DNA of 64,000 nucleotides from Novosphingobium profundi (GTDB taxonomy: Bacteria; Pseudomonadota; Alphaproteobacteria; Sphingomonadales; Sphingomonadaceae). Each line of letters begins with the position of its first letter. Position 1 is the first letter of the stretch. The notes beneath the pieces are model-generated. The model saw only the letters and a list, made by a program, of their open reading frames with translations. It was not told the DNA's origin and made no database searches. The stretch is taken from assembly GCF_018491765.1 (NCBI RefSeq), contig NZ_JABWCU010000021.1:45512-109511 (forward strand). Reading direction: 5' to 3'. Made by a program: the position numbers and the translations under genes. Shown here piece by piece: positions 17,217-26,646 of this stretch.

Positions 17217-19043
17217 GTGAGCGCCGGAGCCCTTGCCCTGCCCCTGCTGCTCGCCGCGCAGGCGCCCGAACCGCCGATGCCGCCACCCGAAGCCCCCCAT
17301 GCACCCGAAGAGGTCGACAACGGCGTGATCGAGGGCCGCCGCCGCCCGGGACACCAGCCCGAGCGCCCGGCCAAGGTCACCCAGGACAACCCCGGCGCGG
17401 TGCGCGCGCCTCCCCCCGAGGCCTTCCCCACCGACAGTTTCCCGATCCCCGACCGCTGGCGCCTGATCGAAACGCTGGGCGTGGTTCGCGAACGCTGGTG
17501 GGATCCCTACCACCAGAACACTTACAAGGGCGATCGCCCGATCGACCGCGCCAAGGTCCCCTGGCTGCCGATCCACGACGACGACTGGTTCTTCTCGGCC
17601 GGTCTCACCTCGGACACCGTCTTCGAGCCGCGCAGCTTCCCGATCCCCGTGGGGATGCAGACCACCGAGCGGCCCGGCAGCCTCGACGTCTTCGGCAAGG
17701 ACGCCAGCCTCGTCTTCTCGCAGACCTTCCTCGCCAGCGCCGCGCTCATCAAGGGGCAGACCGCGTTCAAGCCGCCCGAGATCGAGTACCGCGTCGCGCT
17801 CGCCTTCAACGTCAGCTACGTCAACGTGCCCGAGCGGCGCGTACTCTTCGTCGAGCCCTCGAAGCCCTCGCACCGCACCGACCACTTCCTGGGGGTGCAG
17901 GAAGCCTTCGTCGACTATCACCTGCGCAACGTCTCGGATCGCTACGACTTCGACTCGGTGCGCCTCGGCATCCAGCCCTTCCAGGCCGATTTTCGCGGTT
18001 TCCTGTTCAACGACCAGCAGCTGGGCCTGCGCCTCTTCGGCAACCGCGACAACAACCGCGTGCAGTACAACCTCGCCGCGTTCTGGCGGCTGGAAAAGGA
18101 CACCAATTCGGGGCTGAACAGCCTGGTCCAGCGCCCGCGCGACGACCTGGTGCTGATCGCCAATCTCTACCGGCAGGATTTCCTGGTCCCCGCGCTCACC
18201 AGCCAGCTGACGATCGCCTACAACCGCAACCGCGAAGGCAACGGGATCGAGATCGACGACAACGGCTTTCCCGTCCGCCCCGCGCTGCTGGGCACGCTTC
18301 GTGGACGCGACTACGACGTGGTGTACCTGGGGTACAACGCCGATGGGCACGTGGGACGGCTCAACCTCACCGCCTCGGCCTACGCGGCGCTGGGCGAGGA
18401 CCGCAACAGCCTGTTCACCGACCGCAGGGCGCAGATCCGCGCCTATTTCGCTGCTGCGGAACTCAGCTACGACCGCGACTGGGTGCGCCTTCGCCTCTCG
18501 GGCCTGTGGGCGAGCGGCGACCACGATCCTTACGACAACACCGAGGGCGGCTTCGACGCGATCTTCGAGAACCCGGTGTTCGCCGGGGCCGACACCAGCT
18601 ACTGGATCCGCCAGACGATCCCCTTCGCGGGCGGCGGGCGCGCGGTGGCGATCAACGGGCGCAACGGCGTGCTCAATTCGCTGCGCTCGTCCAAGGAACA
18701 GGGCCAGTCCAATTTCAACAATCCCGGCACCGTGCTGGCGGGCGCAGGCGGTGATTTCGACCTGACCCCCGACTTGCGCGTTTCGGCCAACGCCAACCAC
18801 CTCTGGTTCGAGAACACCGCGACGCTGCGCAGCTTGCGCAACGAAGGTTCGATCCCGCGCGCGATCGGGTGGGATCTCTCCCTGGCGGGAACCTGGCGCC
18901 CTCGGGCGACGCAGAACATCGTCCTGCGCCTGTCGGGTGCCACGCTGCTGGCCGGGCGCGGCTTTCGCGACCTGTTCACCACGCTGGGCGGAGGCGGGCG
19001 CACCGCCTACTCGATCCTCGCCAACCTGATCGTGAGCTACTGA
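17217..19043 (+). CDS. outer-membrane beta-barrel protein (porin-like) of the cytochrome operon
   Basis: A GTG start one base after the previous stop gives 608 residues. A short signal (ALALPLLLAAQA) and a proline-rich segment (20-70) precede about 24-26 alternating amphipathic strands, for example DYDVVYLGYNADGHVGRLNL and RAYFAAAELSYDRDW. The protein ends in an aromatic residue (NLIVSY), a mark of outer-membrane barrels. I do not recognise a named family. There is no CXXC near its start as in MtrB. Its place between two exported multihaem cytochromes suggests the barrel of a porin-cytochrome conduit. A plain substrate porin is the alternative. Confidence 0.7.
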   Translation: MSAGALALPLLLAAQAPEPPMPPPEAPHAPEEVDNGVIEGRRRPGHQPERPAKVTQDNPGAVRAPPPEAFPTDSFPIPDRWRLIETLGVVRERWWDPYHQNTYKGDRPIDRAKVPWLPIHDDDWFFSAGLTSDTVFEPRSFPIPVGMQTTERPGSLDVFGKDASLVFSQTFLASAALIKGQTAFKPPEIEYRVALAFNVSYVNVPERRVLFVEPSKPSHRTDHFLGVQEAFVDYHLRNVSDRYDFDSVRLGIQPFQADFRGFLFNDQQLGLRLFGNRDNNRVQYNLAAFWRLEKDTNSGLNSLVQRPRDDLVLIANLYRQDFLVPALTSQLTIAYNRNREGNGIEIDDNGFPVRPALLGTLRGRDYDVVYLGYNADGHVGRLNLTASAYAALGEDRNSLFTDRRAQIRAYFAAAELSYDRDWVRLRLSGLWASGDHDPYDNTEGGFDAIFENPVFAGADTSYWIRQTIPFAGGGRAVAINGRNGVLNSLRSSKEQGQSNFNNPGTVLAGAGGDFDLTPDLRVSANANHLWFENTATLRSLRNEGSIPRAIGWDLSLAGTWRPRATQNIVLRLSGATLLAGRGFRDLFTTLGGGGRTAYSILANLIVSY

Positions 19044-22000
19044 TGCGCGCCCTCCTGCGCCTTGTCCTGCTCGCGCTGCTCGGGATCGCCACCTATGGCC
19101 TTGGCGACATGCGGCTTTCCGCAAGCGAGGAGGAGCCCGCCATCGCGCGCGACTATACCCGGGTGCGCGCCGGCCCTGCCCGCGCCGGGGCAACTCTGGC
19201 CCAAGTGCAGGCCGCTTCCTCTGGCTGCCTCACCTGCCACACCGCCTCGGACGCGCCCTCGATGCACGAGAGCCCGGCCGTGCAACTGGGCTGCACCGAC
19301 TGCCACGGCGGCGACCCGAACGTCACCGGACGCCCCGAACTCGGGCCCGAGGCGCCCGAATACGTCGCCGCGCGCGAACGCGCGCACGTCCTGCCGCGCT
19401 ACCCCCATGCGTGGAACTACCCCAGCTCGGCCAACCCCGAACGCAGCTACACGCTGCTCAACCGCGAGGCGCCCGAATATATCCGCTTCGTCAATCCGGG
19501 CGACTACCGCGTGGCGCGCGAGGCCTGCGGGGCCTGCCACCTGCCGGTGATCGAGGCCGCCGAACGCTCGCTCATGGCAAGCGGGGCGATGCTGTGGGGC
19601 GGGGCCGCCTACAACAACGGCATCGTGCCCTACAAGAACTACATCTTCGGCGAGGGCTATACCGCAGGCGGCGAGCCTGCGAAGATCGTCTCGCCCGGCG
19701 ATCCGCCCGGAACGCTCAGTCCCGCGCAGGCCGCGCGCGGGGCATTGGCCGCGCTCTACCCCCTGCCGCGCTGGAACGTCATTCCGCCGGGCGACGTGTT
19801 CCGCGTCTTCGAGCGCGGGGGCCGCGTCAATTCCTCGGCCTTCGCCGAAGTCGGCCTGCCCAACCCGAGCGGCTCGATCCAGCGGCTCGACGAGCCCGGC
19901 CGTCCCGATCTCAAGCAGTCGAACCGGGGGCCGGGCACCGGGCTTCGCGTCGCAATCCCCGTGCTCAACATTCACAAGACGCGCCTCAACGATCCCTTCA
20001 CCTGGTTCATGGGGACCAACGACCAGCCGGGCGACTACCGCAGCTCGGGCTGCACCGCGTGCCACGTCGTCTACGCCAACGACCGCGAACCGCGCCATTC
20101 GCTGATCTACGCCAGCCAGGGCCGCGACGGCCAGAGCGCGACGCGCGATCCCGCCATCGCCGCGCTCACGCAGCGCGGCGAACACGGCGCGCTGAAAGGC
20201 AGCCACGCACCGGACGAGCCCCACGCGATCACCCGCGCGCTCGAGCGCGGCCATCCGCTGCGCCACGTCTTCACCCGCGCGATCCCCACCGCGCAATGCA
20301 TGAACTGCCACATGCACCAGCCCAATATCTTCCTCAATTCCTACCTCGGCTACACCATGTGGGATTACGAGGCCGATGCGCCCGCGATGTGGCCTGAAAG
20401 GCAGAAATACCCCACTGCCGCCGAGGCGCACGAAGTGCTCGAGCGCAACCCCGAAGGCGCTGCACCGCGCGGCAACTGGTCCGATCCCGAATTCCTGCGC
20501 AATGTCTACGAGCTCAACCCGCAGCTCAATGACACCCAGTTTGCCGACTACCACGGCCATGGCTGGAACTTTCGCGGCATCTTCAAGCGCGACCGCGCCG
20601 GAAACCTGCTCGACGAAGGCGGCAACATGGCGAGCTGGGGCACCGACACCGCGCACATCGTTGCGCCCGACGATCCCGAAAAGTGGCGCAAGGCGGGCGA
20701 AGCGCAGTTCGTGCCGCCCGGCACCAATCCGGGCAAGAGCGTGCACCTCATGGACATCCACGCCGAAAAGGGCATGCAGTGCGCCGATTGCCACTTCGCG
20801 CAGGACGCCCACGGCAACGGGCTGATCTACGGCGAAGTCGCCAATGCGGTGGAGATCGGCTGCAAGGACTGCCACGGCACACCGGACGCCTACCCCAGCT
20901 TGCGCACTTCAGGCCCCGCCGCCCCGCCGCGCGGCACCGACCTTTCCCTGCTGCGCAACCCCGACGGCGCCCCGCGCTTCGAATGGAGCACCGACGCGGC
21001 CGGACGACGCCATCTCCTCCAGCGCTCGATCGTCGACCCCGCGCTCAGCTGGGAGATCGCCCTCGTCAAGGACGGCGTCGATCCCGCCTCGCCCCGCTTC
21101 AACGCCAGGTCCGCGCGCGCCAAGCTGATGAGCGCCTCGGGCGGCGAGGACGGGCTGTTCCGCTTCGGCCCGGGGGTCGCGCCCTCTGAGCGCGCGCACA
21201 AGGACGGCGAGATCGCCTGCTTCACCTGCCACCTTTCGTGGACCACCAGTTGCGGGGGCTGCCACCTGCCGATCGAGGCCAACTGGAAGACGCAGACGCA
21301 CCATTACGAGGGCGAGGAGACGCGCAATTTCGCGACCTACAACCCCCAGGTGGCGCGCAACGAGATGTTCCAGCTGGGCCGTCACATGACCACCAAGGGC
21401 GCACAGGTCGCCCCGATCCGCTCGACGTCCGCGCTGGTGCTCTCCTCCACCAACGCCAATCGCGAGCGCATCTACATCCAGCAGCCCCCGGTGAGCGCGG
21501 CGGGCTTTTCCAGCCAGGCCTTCGCGCCGCACTTTCCCCATACCGTGCGCCTCACCGAAACCAAGACCTGCACGGACTGCCACCTTTCCGCAGCGGACGA
21601 CAACAACGCGATCCTGGCCCAGACGCTGCTGCTGGGCACCGGCTTCGTGAACTTCGTGGGCCTCCATTCCTGGGTCGGCCTTGCGGGCGGGTTCGAGGCG
21701 GTGCGGGTAACCGAATGGGACGAGCCGCAGGCCGTGATCGGCTCCTACCTCCAGCGCTACGCCTATCCCGACTACTACCGCCTCCACGTCGAAGAGAACG
21801 GGCGCGAACTGAAGAACTGGACGCGCGGCAAGACCTTCGGCGCGGGGCTCTCGGGCGAAGTGGAGGGGCTCGAGCCCTTCCGCAACCTGGTGCAGGGGAC
21901 GGGCGATGCGGTGGGCTGCCTGCAGCTTCGCGGCGAATACATGTACGTCGCGCAAGGCAAGGGCGGCTTTCGCGTCTACGACGTAGCCTCGGTCGCCAAC

Positions 22001-23128
22001 AAGGGCGTCTCGGATGCGGTGCTTTCCGCCCCCTTCTCGCCGCTCGGCCAGAAGAACGGGGTGAGGACGCGCAACGCCACCTGCATGGCGCTCGCCACCA
22101 ACCAGCCGATCGCGCCCACGCGCAACCGCGCGATGGCACAGACGGCCGTGCTCGACGCTTCCGGCAAACCGGCGCTGAACGCGAACGGCACGCCCATGTC
22201 TTTGCGCGATGCCAACCAGGAACAGGCCTTCGCCCCGATCTACAGCTACGCCGTGGTGACCGATGCCGAAGAAGGCCTGATCCTCGTCGATATCGAGACC
22301 TTCGCCGACGGCGAGTTTCGCAACAACGACCTGAAGCGCGCGCTCACCTGGAACCCCAAGCACGTGCTCGACGGCGCGCGCCATGTCGTGCTCGCGGGCA
22401 ATCTGGCCTATGTGACGGCGCGGGTCGGGCTCGTCGTCGTCGATCTGGCCGATCCGCTCCACCCCCGGATCAGCGCGGTGCGCCCGCTCGACGACGCGCG
22501 CGCCAGCGCGCTCCAGTTCCGCTTTCTGTGGGTTACCGAGGCGCACGGCGTGACACTTTTCGACGTCACCGACATGCGCAATCCGGTCGCGGTGCCCTCG
22601 GGCCAGGTAGCGCTGGCCGATGCGCGCCGGCTCTATCTTGCGCGCACCTACGCCTATGTCGCAGGTGGCCGCGAAGGCCTCGTGATCCTCGACGTGCGTC
22701 GCCCGCAGGCCCCCCGCATCCTGCGCAAAGTCACTTTCCCGGGCGAGGTGCCCGACGTGCAGGACGTCGTCGTCGCCTCGACCAACGCCTCGCTTTTCGC
22801 CTATCTCGCCGACGGGGTGAACGGGATGAAGGTCCTTCAGCTCACCTCGCCTGCAAGCCAGCCCACCTTCTACGGTTTCTCGCCCGAACCGCGCCCCGAA
22901 CTCATCGCCTGGGCCCGCACGCCGAGCCGCGCGCTCGCGCTCTCGCGCGGGCTCGACCGCGACCGCGCGGTGGACGAAACCGGCGGCCAGATCGCGGTGT
23001 TCGGCCGGCTCGGCTCGCGCCCCTTCACCCGCGCCGAGATGGAGCGCCTGTTCCTGACCCGCACGGGTACGCCCTACAAGGTGGTCGACGACGTCGACAT
23101 GTCGGCCTGGTGGCCCGCCCCGCGCTAG
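19043..23128 (+). CDS. decahaem c-type cytochrome with C-terminal LVIVD beta-propeller repeats
   Basis: The ATG at 19043 overlaps the barrel gene's stop and gives 1361 residues. A signal peptide (1-26) is followed by ten CXXCH motifs between about residues 62 and 846: CLTCH, CTDCH, CGACH, CTACH, CMNCH, CADCH, CKDCH, CFTCH, CGGCH and CTDCH. Residues about 950-1330 carry LVIVD-type propeller blades (YVAQGKGGFRVYDV, GLILVDIETF, VGLVVVDLADP, HGVTLFDVTD, EGLVILDVRRP). The propeller is a likely docking face. The protein is a good candidate for the outer or terminal cytochrome of an electron conduit. It could instead be a terminal reductase. Its stop lies 3 bases from the stop of the convergent phosphodiesterase gene. 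Confidence 0.87.
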   Translation: MRALLRLVLLALLGIATYGLGDMRLSASEEEPAIARDYTRVRAGPARAGATLAQVQAASSGCLTCHTASDAPSMHESPAVQLGCTDCHGGDPNVTGRPELGPEAPEYVAARERAHVLPRYPHAWNYPSSANPERSYTLLNREAPEYIRFVNPGDYRVAREACGACHLPVIEAAERSLMASGAMLWGGAAYNNGIVPYKNYIFGEGYTAGGEPAKIVSPGDPPGTLSPAQAARGALAALYPLPRWNVIPPGDVFRVFERGGRVNSSAFAEVGLPNPSGSIQRLDEPGRPDLKQSNRGPGTGLRVAIPVLNIHKTRLNDPFTWFMGTNDQPGDYRSSGCTACHVVYANDREPRHSLIYASQGRDGQSATRDPAIAALTQRGEHGALKGSHAPDEPHAITRALERGHPLRHVFTRAIPTAQCMNCHMHQPNIFLNSYLGYTMWDYEADAPAMWPERQKYPTAAEAHEVLERNPEGAAPRGNWSDPEFLRNVYELNPQLNDTQFADYHGHGWNFRGIFKRDRAGNLLDEGGNMASWGTDTAHIVAPDDPEKWRKAGEAQFVPPGTNPGKSVHLMDIHAEKGMQCADCHFAQDAHGNGLIYGEVANAVEIGCKDCHGTPDAYPSLRTSGPAAPPRGTDLSLLRNPDGAPRFEWSTDAAGRRHLLQRSIVDPALSWEIALVKDGVDPASPRFNARSARAKLMSASGGEDGLFRFGPGVAPSERAHKDGEIACFTCHLSWTTSCGGCHLPIEANWKTQTHHYEGEETRNFATYNPQVARNEMFQLGRHMTTKGAQVAPIRSTSALVLSSTNANRERIYIQQPPVSAAGFSSQAFAPHFPHTVRLTETKTCTDCHLSAADDNNAILAQTLLLGTGFVNFVGLHSWVGLAGGFEAVRVTEWDEPQAVIGSYLQRYAYPDYYRLHVEENGRELKNWTRGKTFGAGLSGEVEGLEPFRNLVQGTGDAVGCLQLRGEYMYVAQGKGGFRVYDVASVANKGVSDAVLSAPFSPLGQKNGVRTRNATCMALATNQPIAPTRNRAMAQTAVLDASGKPALNANGTPMSLRDANQEQAFAPIYSYAVVTDAEEGLILVDIETFADGEFRNNDLKRALTWNPKHVLDGARHVVLAGNLAYVTARVGLVVVDLADPLHPRISAVRPLDDARASALQFRFLWVTEAHGVTLFDVTDMRNPVAVPSGQVALADARRLYLARTYAYVAGGREGLVILDVRRPQAPRILRKVTFPGEVPDVQDVVVASTNASLFAYLADGVNGMKVLQLTSPASQPTFYGFSPEPRPELIAWARTPSRALALSRGLDRDRAVDETGGQIAVFGRLGSRPFTRAEMERLFLTRTGTPYKVVDDVDMSAWWPAPR

Positions 23129-23131
23129 GGG

Positions 23132-23983
23132 TCAACCGCCCTCGCGCTCGGCCGCGATCTGCGCGACCACGTCCTGCAGGCTGGCGTCGTAGCGCGCGAA
23201 GATGCGGTGCGCGCCCACGCTCTCGCAGTGGCTCACCAGCGTCTGGCCGTCCCAGCGGTGGAGCGCGTAACCGGGCAGCTCGTCGGCAATCATTTCGCGC
23301 CCGTCCGGCCGGGCCGGGTCGATCGGGTTGAGATCGAGCGCGACGAGCGGCGCCACCGAGGCGCAGACCCGCACCGGAATGCCCAGCCACTGCGACTGAA
23401 TCGTGCGGTGCAGGTGCCCGCAGATCAGTCCCACCACCTGCTGCTGTCCGGCCAGAACGGAGCCAAGGCGCTCGGTCCAGGTCTCGCGTGGGTCGGCGTC
23501 AAGCCAGTCGATGCCACTTGCGAAAGGAGGGTGGTGCAGCGCGATGAGCGTGGGCGTCTCGGGGTGCGCGCGCAGTTCGCGTGCGAGCCAGTCCGCACGC
23601 GCCGCGCAGAAGCCCCCTCCGTGGCGCCCCTCTTCCAGCGTATCGAGCGCGAGCAGGCGCAAGCCCGCGAGCTCGATCGCGTACTGCACGAAGCCGCCGG
23701 GCGCGGGCGTTGCCGGAAAGGTCGCCAGCAGCGCCGCGCGTTCGTCATGGTTGCCGGTCATCGCGTGGACCGGAAAGGGCAGCCCGGCCAGCGCCTCCTG
23801 GAGGAGCGCATAGCTTTGCGGCGTGCCCGCCTCGGTCAGGTCCCCGGTCATCAGCAGCAGGTCGGGGCGATTGGGCCCGGTGACGAGGCGATCGAGCACG
23901 GCGCGCAGTCGCTCGAGGTTGTATTCCTCGGCGTTCTGCGGATCGAAGCCGACATGCAGGTCGGTGATCTGCGCAATCAGCAC
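23132..23983 (-). CDS. metallophosphoesterase, CpdA-like 3',5'-cyclic-nucleotide phosphodiesterase
   Basis: A GTG start at 23983 with GAGGGA upstream gives 283 residues beginning VLIAQITDLHVGF, the usual start of CpdA homologues. An ATG at 24037, overlapping the neighbour's stop, would add 18 residues. The binuclear metal motifs of class III phosphodiesterases are complete: ITDLH, MTGDLTE, TGNHDE, LHHPPF and ICGHLHR. CpdA enzymes hydrolyse cAMP. As the last gene of the operon that begins with a cNMP-binding oxidoreductase, it probably lowers the signal that this enzyme senses. Another phosphodiester substrate cannot be excluded. Confidence 0.85.
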   Translation of the reverse strand: MLIAQITDLHVGFDPQNAEEYNLERLRAVLDRLVTGPNRPDLLLMTGDLTEAGTPQSYALLQEALAGLPFPVHAMTGNHDERAALLATFPATPAPGGFVQYAIELAGLRLLALDTLEEGRHGGGFCAARADWLARELRAHPETPTLIALHHPPFASGIDWLDADPRETWTERLGSVLAGQQQVVGLICGHLHRTIQSQWLGIPVRVCASVAPLVALDLNPIDPARPDGREMIADELPGYALHRWDGQTLVSHCESVGAHRIFARYDASLQDVVAQIAAEREGG

Positions 23984-24033
23984 GGTTCCATCCCTCAAGG
24001 TGCGACCCTTTCTTTGCTCCCCCCGACCGGCCC

Positions 24034-25767
24034 TCATCGCCGCTTCAACGCCGCGCTCCCGTCGTTGTTTCCCAAATCGAGCGTGGTTCTCCCGCTCACG
24101 TGATAAGCATGGCACATCGTGCAGCTCGAAGCGATCCGGTTCGCGGGCGCCTCCGCGCCGGCGTGGCAGGTGCGGCAGGTAGCGATCCCGGGCAGGAGCA
24201 CATCGGATGCGCGCTTCGAGGTCGTGGCCGCGTGGCACGAGGTGCATTTGGCCTGGCGGTGTGCGGAATGGTCGAACCAGCCGGCCTCGAAATAGCGCGA
24301 GGTCTGGACCACCGGCACCACGCCGGGCTTGCCGGGCACACTTGCAGGCCGATGGCATTCGCCGCAGACCCCGCCGGGCCCGAGCGCGTGTGCGGGATCG
24401 AGCCCGCGCCCGCCGCCGAGCGCGATACCCGCTCGCGCTCCCGGGCGCCGCCGCGCCGGTTCGAGCGCGGCATGGAGGCCGCGGTCGCGCGCGGTCAGGT
24501 CGGCCACCATCTGGTCGACGTCGCCATGATGGAGCCGGCGCACGGTGCCCCCCACCTTGTCGTAGGCGAGGCTGTGGCAGCCCTCGCAATCGCGCTCCAT
24601 GCGGATCGGCTGGAAGCGGATGCCGTCCTCGCTCGGCCGATGGCAGTCGGCACAGACCAGCCCTTGCGCGCCGTAGCCCCGCTCCGCGCCGAGATTGCGC
24701 GCCATGCGCGCCACCCCGCCGCGCGGCGCAAGGTGCAGATCGTGCGGGAAGGCGAGCCCGTTATCCTCGCGCGCGCGGGGCGCAAGCATGACTTCGGCGT
24801 GCGCACCGGTGCGTGGATCGGTCGTGACCCGCGCGGTGAACGGCGGGTGGTTACGCGCAAAGTCGGAAGCGTTGCCCAGCCGCGTGTCCGTCAGGGCGTG
24901 GTCGAGAGCGCCGTGGCAATCCACGCACAGCCCCTGCCCCGGCGTCACCAGCCCGGCGCCGTCCTGGTGCTCGACGTGGCAATCGCGGCAGGCACCGGGA
25001 CCTTCCTTGCCGAACGCGCGCGCCACGCTCCACAGGAACCGCCGCCCCGGCGAGAGCCCGCCGCGCGCGCGGGCAAGGCGCTGCGGATCGGCGTGATCGT
25101 GCACGTCCTTGTGGCACGTGCGGCAGGTCTGCGAGCGCACCGCGACGAAGCCCTCGACGTGGCAGGTCTCGCATCTGGCGGTAAGATTGTGGTGCGCATT
25201 GCTCAGCGCCCCCGGATTCCAGCTCGCATCGCCGATTACCGCGCTCGCCCGCTGCCCTTCGCGCACGGCGTGGCTGACGATGGGGAGCGCGAGGAAGATC
25301 GCCAGGATCCCCAGCACCAGCCCCCACGACATCATGCGCTTGCCCGGAACGACACCCGCAAGCGCGAAGCCGCGCTTGGTCTCGAGGTCGCCCGAGCGCG
25401 TCGTCGCACGCTCGCCCTGGCGCACGGTCAACCCGATCACCTCGCCCCGGTGCTCGTCCGCCTCGTCCAGCGCCACGGTGATACGGTAGGTGCCGAAGCC
25501 CAGTTCCGTGCCGCTGCGCAAGTCGATCGCAGCCCGGCGCACGTCCGCACCGTCGCGCACGAAGGGCAAGGTGCCGAGCGCGTGTATCTCAAGACCACCC
25601 CCCGCGACGCGCTCCAGCCGTGCGTGATGCAGGTCGACCGCGAGGTCGGGCAGTTGCAGATCGTTGTCGCCTGCGCGCCCGATCGTCAGGCACGCACCCT
25701 CGACCTCGCGCGCGCGCACGATTTCGCGGCCGCCCGCGGTCCATTCGATGGTGCGGATGCGGAACAC
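24034..25767 (-). CDS. FHA domain - transmembrane helix - decahaem cytochrome fusion
   Basis: The 577 residues (GTG start) show an FHA-like fold at 20-100 (LTIGRAGDNDLQLPDL), one membrane helix at about 147-166 (WGLVLGILAIFLALPIVSHA), then ten CXXCH motifs from C199 to the C-terminus: CETCH, CRTCH, CRDCH, CVDCH, CADCH, CEGCH, CGECH, CTSCH, CRTCH and CTMCH. Topology would put the FHA part in the cytoplasm and the haems in the periplasm. The serine that usually contacts phosphothreonine is replaced (AVDLHHARL), so it may bind a partner without phosphorylation. It follows the cytochrome b gene by 8 bases and probably accepts electrons from it. Confidence 0.85.
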   Translation of the reverse strand: MFRIRTIEWTAGGREIVRAREVEGACLTIGRAGDNDLQLPDLAVDLHHARLERVAGGGLEIHALGTLPFVRDGADVRRAAIDLRSGTELGFGTYRITVALDEADEHRGEVIGLTVRQGERATTRSGDLETKRGFALAGVVPGKRMMSWGLVLGILAIFLALPIVSHAVREGQRASAVIGDASWNPGALSNAHHNLTARCETCHVEGFVAVRSQTCRTCHKDVHDHADPQRLARARGGLSPGRRFLWSVARAFGKEGPGACRDCHVEHQDGAGLVTPGQGLCVDCHGALDHALTDTRLGNASDFARNHPPFTARVTTDPRTGAHAEVMLAPRAREDNGLAFPHDLHLAPRGGVARMARNLGAERGYGAQGLVCADCHRPSEDGIRFQPIRMERDCEGCHSLAYDKVGGTVRRLHHGDVDQMVADLTARDRGLHAALEPARRRPGARAGIALGGGRGLDPAHALGPGGVCGECHRPASVPGKPGVVPVVQTSRYFEAGWFDHSAHRQAKCTSCHAATTSKRASDVLLPGIATCRTCHAGAEAPANRIASSCTMCHAYHVSGRTTLDLGNNDGSAALKRR

Positions 25768-25775
25768 GAAGGCCG

Positions 25776-26630
25776 CTACCAGTAGAAGAACACGGAGACG
25801 ACGTGGGCGCAGAGCGCGGCCAGAAGCGCCATCGTCGCAGGTACGTGAACGTAGAGCCAGACCTCGAGCAGCGCCTTGTAGCGCATGTGGCGGCGCAGCC
25901 GGTCAAGCTGCGCCTTGCGCCGCTCGAGCAGGCGCACGACACGCTCGCCCGCCGTCCCGCCCGCGACAGCGCCGGTTCCGGCCAGCCCCGCCAGCGCCGC
26001 TTCGGTCCGGCAGTGCGGGTTCGTGCCCGAAAGCCTTCGCACCAGCCCCGGCGCGAAGGGATCTTCGCCGAGCGCGGCCTGGACGAGGTCCGAGGCGGCG
26101 CGCTCCAGCGGCTGCGCGGCCTCGCCGATCTGGCGGTCGAGCGCGCGGATCGCATCGACCATCTGGGCTTGCGTCATCTGCTCGCGGTTGGTGCTCAAGG
26201 CCTTGGGCAGAACGGCGTAGACGGCAATGCCGAAGACCCCCGAGGCGATAACCAGCACCATCAGCGCATAGGCCAGCGTGTGCACGTTCCAGCCGAACTG
26301 GAAGCCGGTGTGCAGCGTCACCACCACCAGCAGCGAGAGGCCGAGATAGACATGCGCCGAGGTCCAGCCCTTGAGCGACCAGCGCCCTTGCGTGATCGCG
26401 CGCTTGCGCACCCCGATGAGCGAGAGCCAGACCATCAGCAGCGCGCCCAGGGTGCCCAGCGTATAGCCCATCCAGGTGCCCCCGCCCGGGCGCGGCCGGG
26501 CATCCGCCAGCGCATAGGCGAGCACCGCGACAAGGCTGAGCCCCAGCGCCACCTTGAGCCAGCGGAACCGGCGGTGGCGCAGGAATCCCTCGTGGACGCG
26601 GATCGGCGTCGCGGCCGCCTGGCTCGCCAT
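25776..26630 (-). CDS. five-helix membrane b-type cytochrome (cytochrome b561/ferric-reductase-like)
   Basis: The ATG at 26630 with a strong GGAGGG 4-9 bases upstream gives 284 residues; a longer TTG-started reading is rejected. Five hydrophobic helices are visible. Histidine pairs occur in helix 3 (SAHVYLGLSLLVVVTLHTGF) and helix 5 (LYVHVPATMALLAALCAHVV), 13-15 residues apart, as expected for two bis-histidine haems spanning the membrane. A charged cytoplasmic domain of about 100 residues lies between helices 4 and 5. It is probably the membrane electron carrier linking the flavin/Fe-S enzyme, or quinol, to the tethered decahaem protein. Confidence 0.78.
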   Translation of the reverse strand: MASQAAATPIRVHEGFLRHRRFRWLKVALGLSLVAVLAYALADARPRPGGGTWMGYTLGTLGALLMVWLSLIGVRKRAITQGRWSLKGWTSAHVYLGLSLLVVVTLHTGFQFGWNVHTLAYALMVLVIASGVFGIAVYAVLPKALSTNREQMTQAQMVDAIRALDRQIGEAAQPLERAASDLVQAALGEDPFAPGLVRRLSGTNPHCRTEAALAGLAGTGAVAGGTAGERVVRLLERRKAQLDRLRRHMRYKALLEVWLYVHVPATMALLAALCAHVVSVFFYW

Positions 26631-26646
26631 CAGCCCTCCTGCGCCA

